Part shown: piece by piece, positions 10,803 through 21,743 of the stretch
Layout of the letters: every line of letters begins with the position of its first letter
How positions within the stretch are numbered: position 1 is the first letter of the stretch
DNA from: Pyralis farinalis
Taxonomy: Eukaryota; Arthropoda; Insecta; Lepidoptera; Pyralidae
DNA: 64,000 nucleotides
Assembly: GCA_947507595.1 (NCBI GenBank)
Contig: OX382279.1
Location: 26,423,413 to 26,487,412 of the forward strand
Reading direction: 5' to 3'
The notes under the pieces: generated by a model
Databases searched by the model: none
What the model saw: only the letters and a program-made list of their open reading frames with translations
Told to the model about the DNA's origin: nothing
Made by a program: the position numbers and the translations under genes

Positions 10803-11035
10803 TATAAACAGTGATAGCCCAGTGGATTATTGGCCAACTGTTCCCCGGTTCGAATTCTGGTATGTACCACAGAATTCATGTTTTAGGATTTATGTACATA
10901 TTTCTAATTAACACTTTGCTCAGTGGTGATGGGAAACATAGTGAGGAAATCCGCAAATACCAAGAAATTGTACTCCGAAAGACGTGTTTACCTATTCTAA
11001 GAAAGATTTGGTATACCATCTGAGTTGTAGGGGTT
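10803..11035 (+). repeat. SINE-B with tRNA-like head
   Basis: Head 10811-10865: A box TAGCCCAGTGG and B box GGTTCGAATTC. The body follows ('ttttaggatttatgtacat', 'ggtgatgggaaacatag', 'gaaagacgtgtttacct', 'taagaaagatttgg'). The tail is short. A and B boxes indicate a pol III internal promoter (established for tRNA-derived SINEs). Confidence 0.8.
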
Positions 11036-11695
11036 ACACGGTATAAACTATTATAGGAGGATAAGCTATGCTATACTACTTTTAAGACTCTTGTTTTGCA
11101 AGTACTGGCTTCAAAGAAAGAGTCTATATTTCCCTTTAAAAGCTGGTAAGAGATCGGTGGTTCTCTGATATTGCTGATGTTTAGAGGGAGATGTGATCAT
11201 TTACTATTACGATCACCTAATGGTAAATAACTACGTGCTTGTCCTCCTTCTATAGAATTCACACACTTTATCAAATTCACACCTTCTATCAAGCCACAAT
11301 TAAAACTATCAATTATATCAAAGTCATTTTATTTTCCTTCCTTCCTTATTCCTCCTCTTTCGCTTTCAGTGAACATTATATGAAATTATTTCTATTAGGA
11401 TATAGAGATAGTTAATTTGTTAAGATTTAGTGTAATTTAGGGCATGTGTTAATAAAAATAGAACTTCGTTTGTGTGACCATTTGTGCATATTCGTGGGTG
11501 GGAGTGTATGCGTCAGTATTATTTCTATCATTAACTACGAGTAGTAACATTTCTAAAAATATAAACTGCCACATCCATCAAATCTGTTTCTTCCGACATC
11601 CATCGCCAAAACTGAATTGCGCATAGCGTTTTTACGGCATTCGACGGAACCGTATGACTAGACGCGGCGGATCATTAATCCCCAAGTTTGTGATG
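11036..11695. other. No recognised feature
   Basis: About 660 bases without credible coding frames or repeat matches. Confidence 0.4.
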
Positions 11696-11705
11696 TGAGC
11701 GATAA

Positions 11706-11756
11706 AAATTACGCTCGCGAGCGAAGCGGAGTGGAGCGGAGCGTGCAGCGCGCTCT
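11706..11756 (+). repeat. GC-rich GCGAG/GGAGC degenerate repeat
   Basis: 'gctcgcgagcgaagcggag' followed by 'tggagcggagcgtgcagcgc': a local GC-rich, purine-biased stretch in AT-rich surroundings. No gene attached. Confidence 0.5.
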
Positions 11757-11937
11757 GACATAGCTGTGACTCTTTGAGATTGTAATCGATCTGCGTGTTT
11801 TAGTGACATTTAAATTTTAATATAACGGCCTCCGCGAATTGACGCCATGACATCAAAGAAAATATGTAGAAGACATTTGAGAGTAGTGATTTATTACTAA
11901 GAAAATCGACATTAATAATACGAATCTTTTTAAATAT

Positions 11938-12025
11938 AACGTCGGGTGACATAGAAACACACGGCCCATTGTGGGCTGCTTGCTATACAGAAAGTATCAC
12001 TCGCACGTTGTTGCAGGGAATTCAT
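11938..12025 (-). repeat. SINE-A tail scrap
   Basis: About 85 bases matching the terminal part of the SINE-A long tail, then divergent. Confidence 0.45.
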
Positions 12026-12084
12026 TCTCGCACAATGGAACCTATGCGATTCCGTATAAATTTTCTTCCGAAATTGTGTTAATT

Positions 12085-12830
12085 CCACAACTTAAGAGAT
12101 TCAATTCAATTTATTTCTTGCTAAATATGGTACAAAGATCTTATATGAAGTTTGTATATATGAAATAGTCAAATTTCACCTGTAGTACAGGCATGTAAGC
12201 TTTTTTTAACATAAAATACATCACTACATGTCAAAATACACAAAATATTACTAAATATTTAAATAACATATGTTATATATATATAAATATAATATAAAAT
12301 ATAATAAATAACATATGTAATAATACATAACAGATAACAAATTTTTGTATAAATATTGCCACCTACCTAACGTTGACAACAAATTTATACTTTAGAAATT
12401 CGTCCACAAAATAATAAGCACTTCCTATTAATAAGTTTTTAGTTTCTTCTTAAAACCATGTATATTTCCATCAGCTTTGACACATTGGGGTAATTTGTCA
12501 TATATTTTTGGGGCCATACAATATACACTTTCACGGAACATTGTCGTATTGGACGTTACGATGCATAGTTGGTCATTAAGTCATTTACTTGACAGCACAT
12601 TGTACGAAAGTTTTGTTTGACAAAACTTGATATGTCATAGATATATACCGTAGGCGGGTCAGTAACCGTAACTTTTGAAAATACTGTTTACATGAATCAG
12701 TCTGATGCAATCTACACATGACCTTAGGCATTCTTTTCTCTGCCTTGAAAGCTTTGTTATTGTCTGTTGAGTTTCCCCAGAAAAGTATTGCATACTTTAT
12801 AGAACCTACGTTTGCACGATAGTACTAGTA
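12085..12830 (-). pseudogene. LINE ORF2 C-terminus (CR1/Jockey-like)
   Basis: Read on the minus strand: an 'ILFWGNS' word near 12770, then FKAEKRMPKVMCRLHQTDSC, then 'YFQKLRLLTRLRYI', 'NKTFVQCAVK', 'ILYGPKNI' and last a lysine-rich 'FKKKLKTYLIGSAYYFVDEF'-like end near 12410-12460. This is the usual post-RT region of CR1/Jockey-type LINEs. Several stops and frame changes. The 3' end on the minus strand reads 'aaataaattgaattgaat' (12088-12105), a plausible retroposon terminus. No RT core was found upstream of it. Confidence 0.6.
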
Positions 12831-13382
12831 GTTAGTAACGCCAATTGGTTTTCTTCCTTTGGCAAGCATAGTACAGTGCATAAGAAAAACTATAAAGTTT
12901 TATGCATATTTGTTCTATATGTGTCAGAGAAGTTGTGGGTACATCTATTGTCACTTCATAGGTTGAGCGTGTAACTTTCTGTTTTATTATTTTTGTTTTT
13001 ACTTTTTGCCGCTTTGTTATAACAGCAGAACAGCATTACTGAACATACTTCTATAAAAGTTCGTATTTTTTCATTAATGGTGTGTAATTTGTCCGACAAA
13101 ATGTATTATAATAATGCTTTTAAAGGCAAAACCCAACACGAACAGAAATTAAACTTGTCTCAATGTACTAAGTAGTTCTGCACTTGACTACTGCAAACAT
13201 TGGTGATAACAAGGCATCATTTAGTTATATTTTTGTTAAATATAACGTAACAAAAAAAGTTAAACTTTTATAACAACATGTTACTAATAATTCTGCTATT
13301 TCCTTACACTATTGCTGAAACACGGGAAATGTTTAAGAGCGGTCGAACATATCAGAAAATCGCAGCCAAATACTCCCTGAAG
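12831..13382. other. Unassigned, partly LINE-like
   Basis: May contain more of the upstream LINE (12831-13010), but no motif is clear. 13011-13382 has no recognised feature. Confidence 0.3.
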
Positions 13383-13558
13383 GGTAATTATGTTCCTACG
13401 AGTGAATGAGGTAGCAGAAGACTCTTAAAGAGTTGCTGTGTGCCGCAGAGGCGGCATCGCGCGAGCGAAACTAAATATATTGCAAGCGTTCATAGGCTAC
13501 GGTAATCATTTCACATTGGGTGAACCGTATGCTTGATTGCCTTCCGACGTTATAGAGG
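13383..13558 (+). repeat. SINE-A long tail, 3' half
   Basis: 'gtgaatgaggtagcagaag', 'gttgctgtgtgccgcagagg', 'ggcatcgcgcgagcg', 'cataggctacggtaat', ending 'gccttccgacgttata'. A MITE begins 8 bases later. Confidence 0.75.
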
Positions 13559-13565
13559 TTTTAAA

Positions 13566-13892
13566 GACAAAGATAACACTGTTATTTATAGTCTGCACAA
13601 AATGCATATTTTGGGATGTGATTATAGCATTTGTTCTATAGGTAGGTACTATTGTAACGGAACGTCATCGGAAAAATAAGTATATTAAACTTATTTTTTT
13701 ATCAAGATGAGAAAATAGAAAGTTTAAAAATGAATTTATTATTTTAAAAATAGTAAATACTCATTTTTAAAATAATAAATTCATTTTATAACTTATTTTA
13801 TCCAATCACGTCATATTGTATAGAACAAATGCAATAATCACATCCAAAATATCTATTTTGTGCAAACTATAAATGGCAGTGTTCTCTTTGTG
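13566..13892. mobile_element. MITE with long terminal inverted repeats
   Basis: Left arm 13566-13660 and right arm 13800-13892 are diverged reverse complements (shared words 'atttatagt(c/t)tgcacaaaat', 'ggatgtgattat(a/t)gcat', 'ttgttctata'). The centre holds a perfect 25-bp inverted pair, 13727-13751 and 13763-13787, around an 11-nt spacer. Non-coding, about 327 bp. No clear target-site duplication, so the superfamily is open. Confidence 0.75.
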
Positions 13893-14384
13893 TTCATGTC
13901 ATATAGAATAAATGGGAGTAATTCTTCTTTAAGCATTGTTTCACATTATTCTTTATAAAATCTCTCCATAAAACTTCAGTGGGATCGGTTCGAAAGTCAC
14001 GAGCAAACCGGCCGTCCACAGCTAGTCCTGTGCCAGCGCCATCGCGCACAAAACACCTTTCAATCATTACCCATCCACGGAGTATAATTATTTAGATATG
14101 CCCTGATGAGGCCTGAGGCGGGATCCAGTTTTTGTGCTTAAAAAAAGGTAATTTTTTAATTGCCCCAAGATATTTTATTAACGAATTCAACCACCCGTGT
14201 ATTTTGACGTGCCACGCTTTGAAATCGGTGGGTATTTTTTTGGGGAAAAAGTCACTTAACATGTGGTTTCGATTTCATCTGTGGCCGTGAACTTTAGAGA
14301 ATGCAATGAATTTCTTGCAAACGATTTGAGCGGCTCGGGGTGTGTGCGTGTCGTTCTAATCTGATACACAGGTTGAGCAATGTA
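13893..14384. other. No recognised feature
   Basis: About 490 bases; the GC-richer patch at 13990-14060 has no open frame of note. Confidence 0.4.
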
Positions 14385-14480
14385 GTCTGCAGATGGATTA
14401 ATACATCTCAAGCTTCTCCGTAGGCCTTCGGCCCCGGCTGTTGTCGATAGATGACAGTCGTTTAGCTAAGTCAATGGCCT
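14385..14480. repeat. Rep-F fragment
   Basis: 'ttctccgtaggccttcgg', 'ggctgttgtcgatagatg', 'agtcgtttagctaagtcaat' match the middle of Rep-F at 18240-18345. Confidence 0.65.
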
Positions 14481-14604
14481 TGCAGTGGGATAAGTGGGAG
14501 ATACACGTGGAAAACAAAACATTTTATGTATACATTTGCTTATATTGGATTCAATATTTTAATTTATCGATAATCATTTTATTGATACATCATATATGCA
14601 ATAT

Positions 14605-15250
14605 TATCAACCTCTTCTCGCATGCTCTTTGGTTTCGGTTTATGAGTAGGGCGGTTGCCGATATCTCCATTCACTCTTGCTCGATATACTTCTTTCGTAA
14701 CTCTTTTGTCATTGTATTGTCTTAGGTTTTCGCGATTGTTACACATTGAATTAAACAATTTTTAACGGAAGTATCGCTTGTTTTATTTATTTTGTTGAAC
14801 CTGACGTTTCGAACGCTTTGCAGCGTCCGTGGTCGCAGGGAGACTGTCTTTTGTCATTCATTCTTTCCAAATGTCCGAACCATTTCAGCATACCTTTTTC
14901 AATTTTTGTCACTACATCATCTTTCATTCCACATTGTTCTCGTATCGTGCTAATTCTTACTCTATTCACCATTCTAACTCCGCACATACTCTAGCGATTG
15001 ACCCTACTTTCAAGCTTCTTCTGCCATACCCATGCTTCACTGCCATTTTGAGATTAACAGATCTTGAATAACAGCAAGGCGAGCTCTACTCGATATAATT
15101 TCGCTCGTCAAAACCGAGTACAACGCACCATTGATACTGTTTCCTGCTTTCACTCTTCTTTCAATATCTCCCTCACATTTCCCATCTCTCGTAAACATGG
15201 AACCGAGACACACAAATTCATTCAATGTTTCCTTTTTCATCTCCGATCAT
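14605..15250 (-). pseudogene. LINE-B post-RT region, split by an insertion
   Basis: On the minus strand the frame 15240-15037 reads MKKETLNEFVCLGSMFTRDG, then CEGDIERRVKAGNSINGALY, the region after the RT domain of a non-LTR element. After a gap the frame 14987-14860 reads NRVRISTIREQCGMKDDVVT, then KIEKGMLKWFGHLERMNDK. The final part (14605-14713) is the 'RRTHID'-type tail. A 134-bp foreign segment (14714-14847) interrupts it between '...HLERMNDK' and the tail. LINE-B is the sister of LINE-A by word order (GSMF, NGAL, GHLERM). Confidence 0.7.
14714..14847. mobile_element. 134-bp insertion in LINE-B with 11-bp TSD
   Basis: The segment is bracketed by the identical CTTTTGTCATT at 14703-14713 and 14848-14858. 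Removing it and one repeat restores the LINE-B sequence as seen at 2085-2110. Content: 'acctgacgtttcgaacgctt' and 'gcagcgtccgtggtcgcag', which resembles the terminal part of Penelope-like elements (recollection, not verified). Confidence 0.75.
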
Positions 15251-15344
15251 TATCTGGCACTCTGTAACAATTCATAGATACTTATGATTAATTTTGAGTT
15301 TAGTCAAATACATTTTTCTAATATCACGGGGATTAATTTCGGTT

Positions 15345-15640
15345 ACTTAACATGCGCGGGAATATGGATCCAACACGTGGATATCAATATCCCTTTGAGG
15401 ACATTGGTGTAATGTAGTATACACGCTGCGATCCATCCTAGAGGATATCAATGGAATAATATACCTATGAGGAGGCCTCGGTAGGCAATGAGATTATTGC
15501 GAGCGTGGCGCAAATCTGTTTTGGAGATGAGAGTTAGTTAGTACTGGGCTATTACAGAAGTGTGGCGTGGCGTTTGCAATCTCATCGCTACATTCGGCAA
15601 GCTGTGGCTCGCCGCTCACCGGATGGACCCCCGAATTATT
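15345..15640 (+). repeat. Rep-J copy 1
   Basis: Matches 25905-26470 on the opposite strand: 'tttgaggacattggtgtaat', 'gaggatatcaatg', 'aatatacctatgag', 'tactgggctattacagaag', 'ctcaccggatggacccccga'. Possibly the 5' region of a LINE; no open frame is preserved. Confidence 0.65.
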
Positions 15641-15697
15641 AAAGAAAGTCAGTCGAAAGTATCACAAAATATGTCATTATATTTCTATTATGTTCTT

Positions 15698-15955
15698 GAC
15701 GAGCTCCGTGGCGCCATCGTTAGAAGCGCTACTTTGACACCAACGCTCGTGTCTTCGATTCTCATACAGGAGTAACATTTGGGTGTATGTATGTCTGTTG
15801 GTGTTGGGCTGGGTGTTTTCTATGTATCATCAAGAAGTTAGGAAAAAAAATTATTTACGTATGTTTGTCAGTTGTCTGGTACCCACAAAACAAGCTTCGC
15901 TTTCTTTGGGGCTATATGGCGCTGTATAATTTATCGAACAATATTTAAAAACGTG
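15698..15955 (+). repeat. SINE-A, short-tail form
   Basis: Degraded head ('gacgagctccgtggcgcca', B box 'tcttcgattctc'), linker, then the short tail: 'tttctatgtat', 'ttacgtatgtttgtcagttg', 'acaagcttcgctttctttgg', 'atatggcgctgta', ending 'gaacaatattt'. Confidence 0.85.
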
Positions 15956-16327
15956 TATTTTGTTATATTAGGCTACGTAGAATCATCAATCAATCAATTT
16001 AATTTTTCCGATATTCACCAAAATAACGGAATAATGGGCTGGCATTACATAGTTAATGTCACCATATCTGCACAGACATGAATTTTACTATTTACTATGA
16101 CTTACAAAACATTTATTTTTATGCAAGATGGTGTACAAGTCTGTCTCCTGCCTGGTAGTAAGCAATTATCATGTCCAATGGACGTTTGCAACACTAGGAG
16201 CGTCACTTGTGACTTCCCTGTACCTCTTCTCGTCTTTTCTGAATAATCTCATGCTGAAGAAAACTTGGGAGATTCTCGGCAGGGTTTTAATTCTAACATA
16301 TTGAATTTAACTTCTTCAAGTTATGCA
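15956..16327. other. No certain feature
   Basis: 16135-16205 weakly resembles Rep-D ('gcctggtagtaagcaa', 'gtttgcaacactaggagcgt' on the plus strand). Otherwise nothing recognised. Confidence 0.3.
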
Positions 16328-16438
16328 GTTTCCTAATCCGATATTGATTGGATTGGTGGGCTCCGCTATCTAAGCCAAAGGATTTGGCGAAGATACTGAT
16401 TTTTACATGGAGCTACTGCCGTCAGACCTCCTCAACCA
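16328..16438 (-). repeat. SINE-B tail fragment
   Basis: The reverse complement of the SINE-B end: 'ggtgggctccgctatct', 'ggatttggcgaagatactg', 'gccgtcagacctcc'. Confidence 0.7.
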
Positions 16439-16582
16439 TGGCAATTTTATAAATTAAAAAAATAATTATTAATAATATAACAATTTTATAATTTTGTTTT
16501 TCAATTTCAAACGGATGACTGCTGTTTAGTTGAAGTCAAGCGACAATTTTTGTACTAAAATAGTTATGATTAATAAACATAC

Positions 16583-16655
16583 TTCTAACCCACTAGGATT
16601 AGCCGGATTCCGTCCCAATCTAAGGATTTAGCAAAATACTGTTTTTTTTACTTAG
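16583..16655 (-). repeat. SINE-B tail scrap
   Basis: 'acccactaggattagccgga' and 'ctaaggatttagcaaaatac' match the SINE-B terminal block; strongly truncated. Confidence 0.6.
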
Positions 16656-16669
16656 AACTCTATAACTAG

Positions 16670-16740
16670 AGTTATGGCGGAAGAAGCAAGGAAGAGGGTG
16701 AACGCCCTAGAAATGAGAGCGCTGAGGAAAATGTGTTTTT
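16670..16740 (+). repeat. LINE post-RT scrap
   Basis: Reads RKRVNALEMRALRKMC, equivalent to the ESRINAVEMRALRKICG part of LINE-A. Only about 23 codons. Confidence 0.6.
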
Positions 16741-16744
16741 TTTA

Positions 16745-17045
16745 AACAAGTATGCGACCTGCATTAGATGGTAAGCGGTCACCGCAGGCTATTGACGCTC
16801 GCAACACCACGGGGAGGTTACTCGAGCGATCTAAGGCTGTTTCTTCACAGTACCCAGTAATTTTACTGCCATATCTCACCCTTCAAACCGGAACACAGCT
16901 ACATAAATATAGCTGCTTGGCGGTAGAAATAGGTGAGACAGAGGTACCCACGCAGACGACTTTTGTACAAAGTCTCCGTCTGGTGGTGTGGAGTGAGAAT
17001 GATTTTTATTTGCTAGGATACATGGTACATCGATACGTTGTGGAA
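16745..17045 (+). repeat. Rep-E copy 1, full length in window
   Basis: 'atgcgacctgcattagatgg', 'gtcaccgcaggctattgac', 'cgcaacaccacggggaggtt', 'acagtacccagtaat', 'aataggtgagacagaggtac', 'gcagacgacttttgtacaaa'. Partial copies at 38128-38300 (+) and 63893-64000 (-). Non-coding; the class is unknown. Confidence 0.7.
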
Positions 17046-17165
17046 TGAAATATTATGTAGTGACAAAAATTGAAAACGGTATGCTGAGATAGATTGGTCA
17101 TTTATAAAGAATTAATGTCAAAAGAGTTACGAAAGAAGTGCATGAATGGGGATATCGGCAGAGTC
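17046..17165 (+). pseudogene. LINE-B fragment, left of MITE
   Basis: Plus-strand words VVTKIENGMLR, 'IGHL', 'RVTKEVHEWGYRQSP' correspond to LINE-B at 14900-14640. The match resumes at 17469 after the inserted MITE. Confidence 0.65.
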
Positions 17166-17470
17166 CGCCCTGCCATGCAATTCTCTAAGCGACTCGTAAT
17201 GGCTGTGTGCGTCGCTGTGATCACAGATGTCACAGCTTTGACATTGTCTACTGCGATCACGGCTAAATTATTTGATATTCTATAAGGCTGTAAGCGTACG
17301 CGAGGCTGTTTGCCTTGTAGAATTCCAATTCCAAACGCAGCCTTGCGGCGCTAGTGTCGCACAACCATGAAAAGCGACACCAAAGAATTGCAATTTTGTG
17401 TTCAAGGCTGTAACAGCCGATGTTTCGGAGGATGTAAGGACGTTTGCTCTTACAGAATTGCATGGCTGGT
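17166..17470. mobile_element. MITE inserted in LINE-B
   Basis: Ends are inverted repeats: GCCATGCAATTCTCTAAG at the left, and at the right the reverse complement GCCATGCAATTCTGTAAG (17 of 18 identical). About 300 bp, non-coding. The LINE-B block 'agatcaaattg' resumes right after it (17484-17494), so the LINE was present first. Confidence 0.65.
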
Positions 17471-17515
17471 CGCACACATATAGATCAAATTGATGTGTTT
17501 TTTTTTAATATATAT

Positions 17516-17865
17516 ATAGCAATAGTGTTGCTACTTTATGCCAGTGTCAAAGTCTTCAGTATAGGACCATTTGAAAATCTTAATTCTATGTTCCAGCTTC
17601 AGGAACTGTGCTGAAAAAATACTTGGGAAGGGTACCTAGACCCAATCAACCCAATTTAAATACCACCCGTAAAACGATAGTGATTTTTACAGGGTTTTCT
17701 TGAAGAACTTATTCACGTCTTCCAAAAAGTGCATAAACACAACTCAACAATATTTGAGTTTTTTCATTACTGTATAATTTCACTAGCACTTGTGTTACAA
17801 AATACTATCGAAATTGTCACACAAAACTAATTTTATACTGAATTGTAAAAATTTCAAGTAAAACA
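17516..17865. other. No recognised feature
   Basis: AT-rich; no match or frame of note. Confidence 0.4.
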
Positions 17866-18090
17866 ACAATGTCACTCGTCAAAAGCGCGGGAAGAAGACC
17901 AATTGATGTGTTGAAAAAGGGCCAAATCAAAAAGCACCCAAAACCGAAGAGCATGCATGAAGAGGTTGATGAGTGTGGAAGAAGCGAGAGCGGTATGTTT
18001 GTATCGTTGCACCTGGCGTCCTATAGTCCCTGCCTACCCCAATGGGAGACAGGCGTGATGATATGTACGAATGTAATAATTGCAAATAGA
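17866..18090 (+). repeat. LINE-B 3' end
   Basis: Codes 'SMHEEVDECGRSES' and then the terminal 'tccctgcctaccccaatggg', 'gacaggcgtgatgatatgta'; the counterpart of 5526-5650 (-). Confidence 0.65.
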
Positions 18091-18136
18091 TGACTGCAGT
18101 TTAGTTGAAGTCATGCGAACATTTTTGTACTAAAAT

Positions 18137-18490
18137 ATTTATGATTGGTCTACCTGGAGGTATACCGAGAGCTCGATGGCGTCGTTGCGCGTGTCTTTCT
18201 AACCAAACACGCAGGTTAAACAACGTCGACCGCAGCCTGTCTATGGATGGATTTATCTAACTCGAGTTTCTTCGTGCTTATGAGGGCACGTAAAGCCGTC
18301 GTTCTCGGCTGTTGTCGATAGATGGCAGTAGTTAAGCTAAGTCAGTGGCCCCCGGGCGGCTCGAAAACACTGGCCTCCGCCAGTCCGCATTTGAGCAGCG
18401 TGGTGGAGTATGCTCTAAACCCCTTCGGTTGAAGGGAGACCCGTATTCCTGCAGTGAGACGAGTAAGGGTTGATGTGGTGGGAGTTATAC
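18137..18490. repeat. Rep-F, best preserved copy
   Basis: About 350 bp: 'agctcgatggcgtcgttgc', 'cgcaggttaaacaacgtcga', 'tctatggatggatttatct', 'ggctgttgtcgatagatggc', 'aacactggcctccgccagtc', 'gtttgaag'-like and 'gagacgagtaagggttgatg'. No pol III boxes or open frame seen. Confidence 0.7.
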
Positions 18491-18496
18491 CATTTC

Positions 18497-18785
18497 CTAT
18501 CCCATTAGGATTAGCGGGATTCGCTACCTAAACCTAAGGACCTAATCCTTGGGTTTAGGTAGCGAATCCCGCTATATAACTCTATAACTCAGAGGGAAAA
18601 TCAGACCATTCTCAGGTTAGGGCACACGTCCTTCGAAATGTAATTTCTTGGACGTGTGGGTTTCCTCACGACGTTCTCCTTCACCGCCGAGCGAGTGATG
18701 ATTACTAATATGTGCATGATGAATGAGAAATGGCGAATTTAGTTTCCCGCACTGCACCGCACCAGGATTCGAACCCAGACTACAT
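18497..18785 (-). repeat. SINE-B with internal fold-back
   Basis: Minus-strand SINE-B from a degraded head ('ggattcgaacccagac' B-box complement, 18763-18779) to the tail at about 18500. A 27-bp inverted duplication replaces part of the tail (18514-18572). Confidence 0.8.
18514..18572. repeat. 27-bp inverted duplication, 5-nt loop
   Basis: 18514-18540 and 18546-18572 are reverse complements with one mismatch, around CCTAA. Other SINE-B copies carry only one arm. Confidence 0.9.
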
Positions 18786-18821
18786 TTTTTATCTTACATA
18801 ATTATAAATAAATAAATAAAT

Positions 18822-19085
18822 ATTGTCGGACAAATTACACAGCGCCATCTAGCCCCAAAGTAACCGACGCTTGTGTTATGGGTACTAGACAACTGATAGA
18901 CATACGTAAATACATTTTTTTTTTTTGTAAATACATACTTATTATACATAGAAAATACCCCGACCAATACAAACAGACATGTTCATGCACACAAATGTTT
19001 GTACTGTGTGGGAATCGAACCCACGAGCGTTGGTGTCAAAGTAGTGTAACAACGCGTTTCACCACTGCGCCACCGAGCTCGTCAA
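18822..19085 (-). repeat. SINE-A, short-tail, full length
   Basis: Minus strand: A box TGGCGCAGTGG (19065-19075), B box GGGTTCGATTCCCAC (19010-19024), linker with 'gtgcatgaacatgtctgttt', short tail ending 'tccgacaatatt'. Confidence 0.9.
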
Positions 19086-19089
19086 TATA

Positions 19090-19361
19090 AAATTGTGACT
19101 TTACTTTTTTTGCTGTGGTCTTTCATCTCGTCTGCGTTTGATATGTAAATATCCCATAGATTTGATTTAGTTTCCGTTCATGCAGATAACAATAGGATTT
19201 TTTGATCTTTTTCTCGATACTTCAGCTAAGAGACCTTACTCCAGGTACAACTCTTATACTATACTGCATTCAAATTACGAAGTACCATAACGACTTTTTA
19301 CACTTACACAATTTGTACATCTCTGAAAATAGTACTACAAGTACAATATACTACAAGCACA
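19090..19361. other. No recognised feature
   Basis: AT-rich gap between two SINE-A copies. Confidence 0.4.
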
Positions 19362-19692
19362 TGAACGTCGGGAGGCATACAAACATACGAACCACCAGAT
19401 GTGAAACCGTTACCGTAGCCAATGAACTCCTGTAATACAGGAAGTATCACTGGCGTGCCCTCACTCACCCGCAAGAACACAACAACCCTCCAGAGAGTTT
19501 GTTATTTGGCTGCGGTTTTCCGTGAGGTGGAGGCACTTCCCCAGACTGCTTTGACGCGCTCTACCTCTCTTAAAAACACCAAGATAAACAGACATGTTCA
19601 TGCACACAAATGTTCATCTTGTGCGGAAATCGAACCCACGATCGTCGGTGGCAAAGTCGCTTTATTAACCGCTGCGCCAACGAGCTCGTCAA
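19362..19692 (-). repeat. SINE-A, long-tail, near full length
   Basis: Head 19622-19692 on the minus strand with B box GGTTCGATTTCC. The middle of the tail carries a deletion of about 60 bases after 19450. Confidence 0.85.
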
Positions 19693-20357
19693 ATAAGATA
19701 GAAAGCACACAGCTGTACTTATTGACGTGAATTCTAAAATCTCCACAAAATAGAATCTCAATCTGTTCTATGAAAGTGATGCTTATGCTACTAAGCAACT
19801 ACTGCAGCGATACTCTTCGATACAGTTACTAGACATAAGGTGGGCAGCCTGCTTGGATGTCGGGTCACTGAGCCAGCAAAGTAATCAAATTTGACAAGGC
19901 AATTTCGTCTTACCAAGAACCTTAATACATAGCCATAAAACTTGTCAATGCATCAATATACTCCTGTCTTACTCTAAACGACGCGTGCGCTCACGCAGAA
20001 CGACCGTGTGAAAGGAACGGATATAGATTTAACGGTGACCACGCCTCCGTCCATCAGTTAAGGACTGGTTCCATTTCTAGAGTGCAGTGTTGCTGGTTTA
20101 AAAATTTTATTCACAATGTGTAATTTTTAAAATAGATTATTAATTACACTGTAACTTTCAATGTTCCTAATTTAGTTGCTCTGTACCAACAAGTTTGTAC
20201 TTATAACTTCGTTGTGATAGAATAATTTTAGTACCATTGAGGTTGTATAAGAATGTAGATGACAGATGAGGACTCCATGGCTAATAATATGTAAGTATGA
20301 GAGACTATGTTTGATTTCCATTAATGATAAATTGAATTATAGTTGAATTGATTCAAT
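19693..20357. other. No recognised feature
   Basis: About 660 bases; no repeat match or coding frame above background. Confidence 0.4.
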
Positions 20358-20690
20358 ACTTACACATCTCACTTGCTTCTCTAGCAAGTTTCAGGCACGC
20401 TCATCGGTTCCCAGGGCTCTAGACATCACGGATGTAATTCGGTTGTTGTGACCTTCTTCGTCTCATACATCTTACAATTTCGTATTGTTAATCTATTCCA
20501 TTATTCATTCCTATTATATTGCTTCCTATCTCTTTTTTGTACCATTATTGCGAACGTGGCGTACTATAAGCGTTATGCCACAGATACTTGCATTTCAACC
20601 GCGTTTGTTCTCGCATGCTGGCTTATGCCATACACCTTTTCGGGAAGCTGGTTGGCTTTACTATATGTAGAAAAAGTGCCTTGAATATCG
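20358..20690 (-). repeat. LINE-A fragment, strongly decayed
   Basis: Landmarks of LINE-A on the plus strand in order: 'catctcacttgcttct', 'gcacgctcatcggttcccag', 'gcgaacgtggcgtactataa', 'gcgttatgccaca', 'catttcaaccgcgtttgttc'. A large internal deletion at 20500-20540. Confidence 0.6.
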
Positions 20691-21239
20691 TGCCGCTTGT
20701 GGGTGTAGACATATTTTTATATATTTTATTTTCAACAATGAATTCTTGAATATATATAAATATATTTAGTTCATCTCGGTAACCACTGTAATAAAATGGA
20801 TCAAATTTAGTATTAAGCTAAGGTTTTGCCGTTTTAGTTTATCATCGCGATGTGACCCAAAAACGTAAAAAACGTGGTGCGAAGCTTAATCTCCCAGTAC
20901 TATTGTAAAACAGACAAATTCTTAATAAATATGATCAAAATAATAACTTACACATATAATTTCGCTGTTAAAATTATATTTATGGGATTCGGTAACTGGC
21001 AACATTGATTATGATCGAAATCTTGTCATGAACTGTTTGCGAATGCGTGTACCAGGTTTCTGTATTAAATTTATCTTTACTGCTTCATTCGTGGGAGTTC
21101 TGATTCTTCTCTAATGTTTATAACTGAGTGACTCATAATTATGCACGATTTAGCATCGGTACGTGACGGTGGTGATCTGCCATCTGGTTGTCGTGTGGGA
21201 CGGAAGGCCGTGACCGTGTCTTGTGAGGTGGAGTCAGGA
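20691..21239. other. No recognised feature
   Basis: About 550 AT-rich bases. Confidence 0.4.
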
Positions 21240-21743
21240 ATATCGTGTAGTTTTTACTTAAGAGAGGTAAGGCAGGTCAAAGCAAGACTTGGATAGTACC
21301 TTCACCTTATACAGGGCGGTAGGTTTATATACCCCTAGACATAATCGTTTTTGAAGAGCCGGTGCCTCATGGGTTCGTTTACACAGGACAAACATTTGTA
21401 TGTATGAATATTTCTGTTTGTCTTGGTTGGGTGTTAATAGAGGTAATGTTCATCAAAGCAGCCCGTATGGGAAAGTACCTCCATCTTACGGTAAACCGCT
21501 GCCAAATAACAACTCCCTAAAGGGTTATTGTGTTCCTGCTTGTGAGGTTACCAGTAAGCTCCTGAAGAGTCCTAACTTCACAACGCAGCCACATAAGAAT
21601 TCCTTGGAGGGTTGTCTCTGTGAGTGAGTTAGCAGTACCCTCTTTATGAGTAGTTGTGTTAAGCTGGTGAAGCAACGCACGTGCGCCACTTCCTGTGTTG
21701 CAAGTGTCAATGACTACGGTAACAATTTACAACAGGTGGACTT
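21240..21743 (+). repeat. SINE-A long-tail, rearranged
   Basis: 21257-21290 carries the tail start ('ttaagagaggtaaggcag'). 21378-21743 has the linker ('caggacaaacatttg') and the whole tail, with a partly duplicated interior ('tgtgag..gag.tagcag' appears twice, at about 21535 and 21620). Confidence 0.7.
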
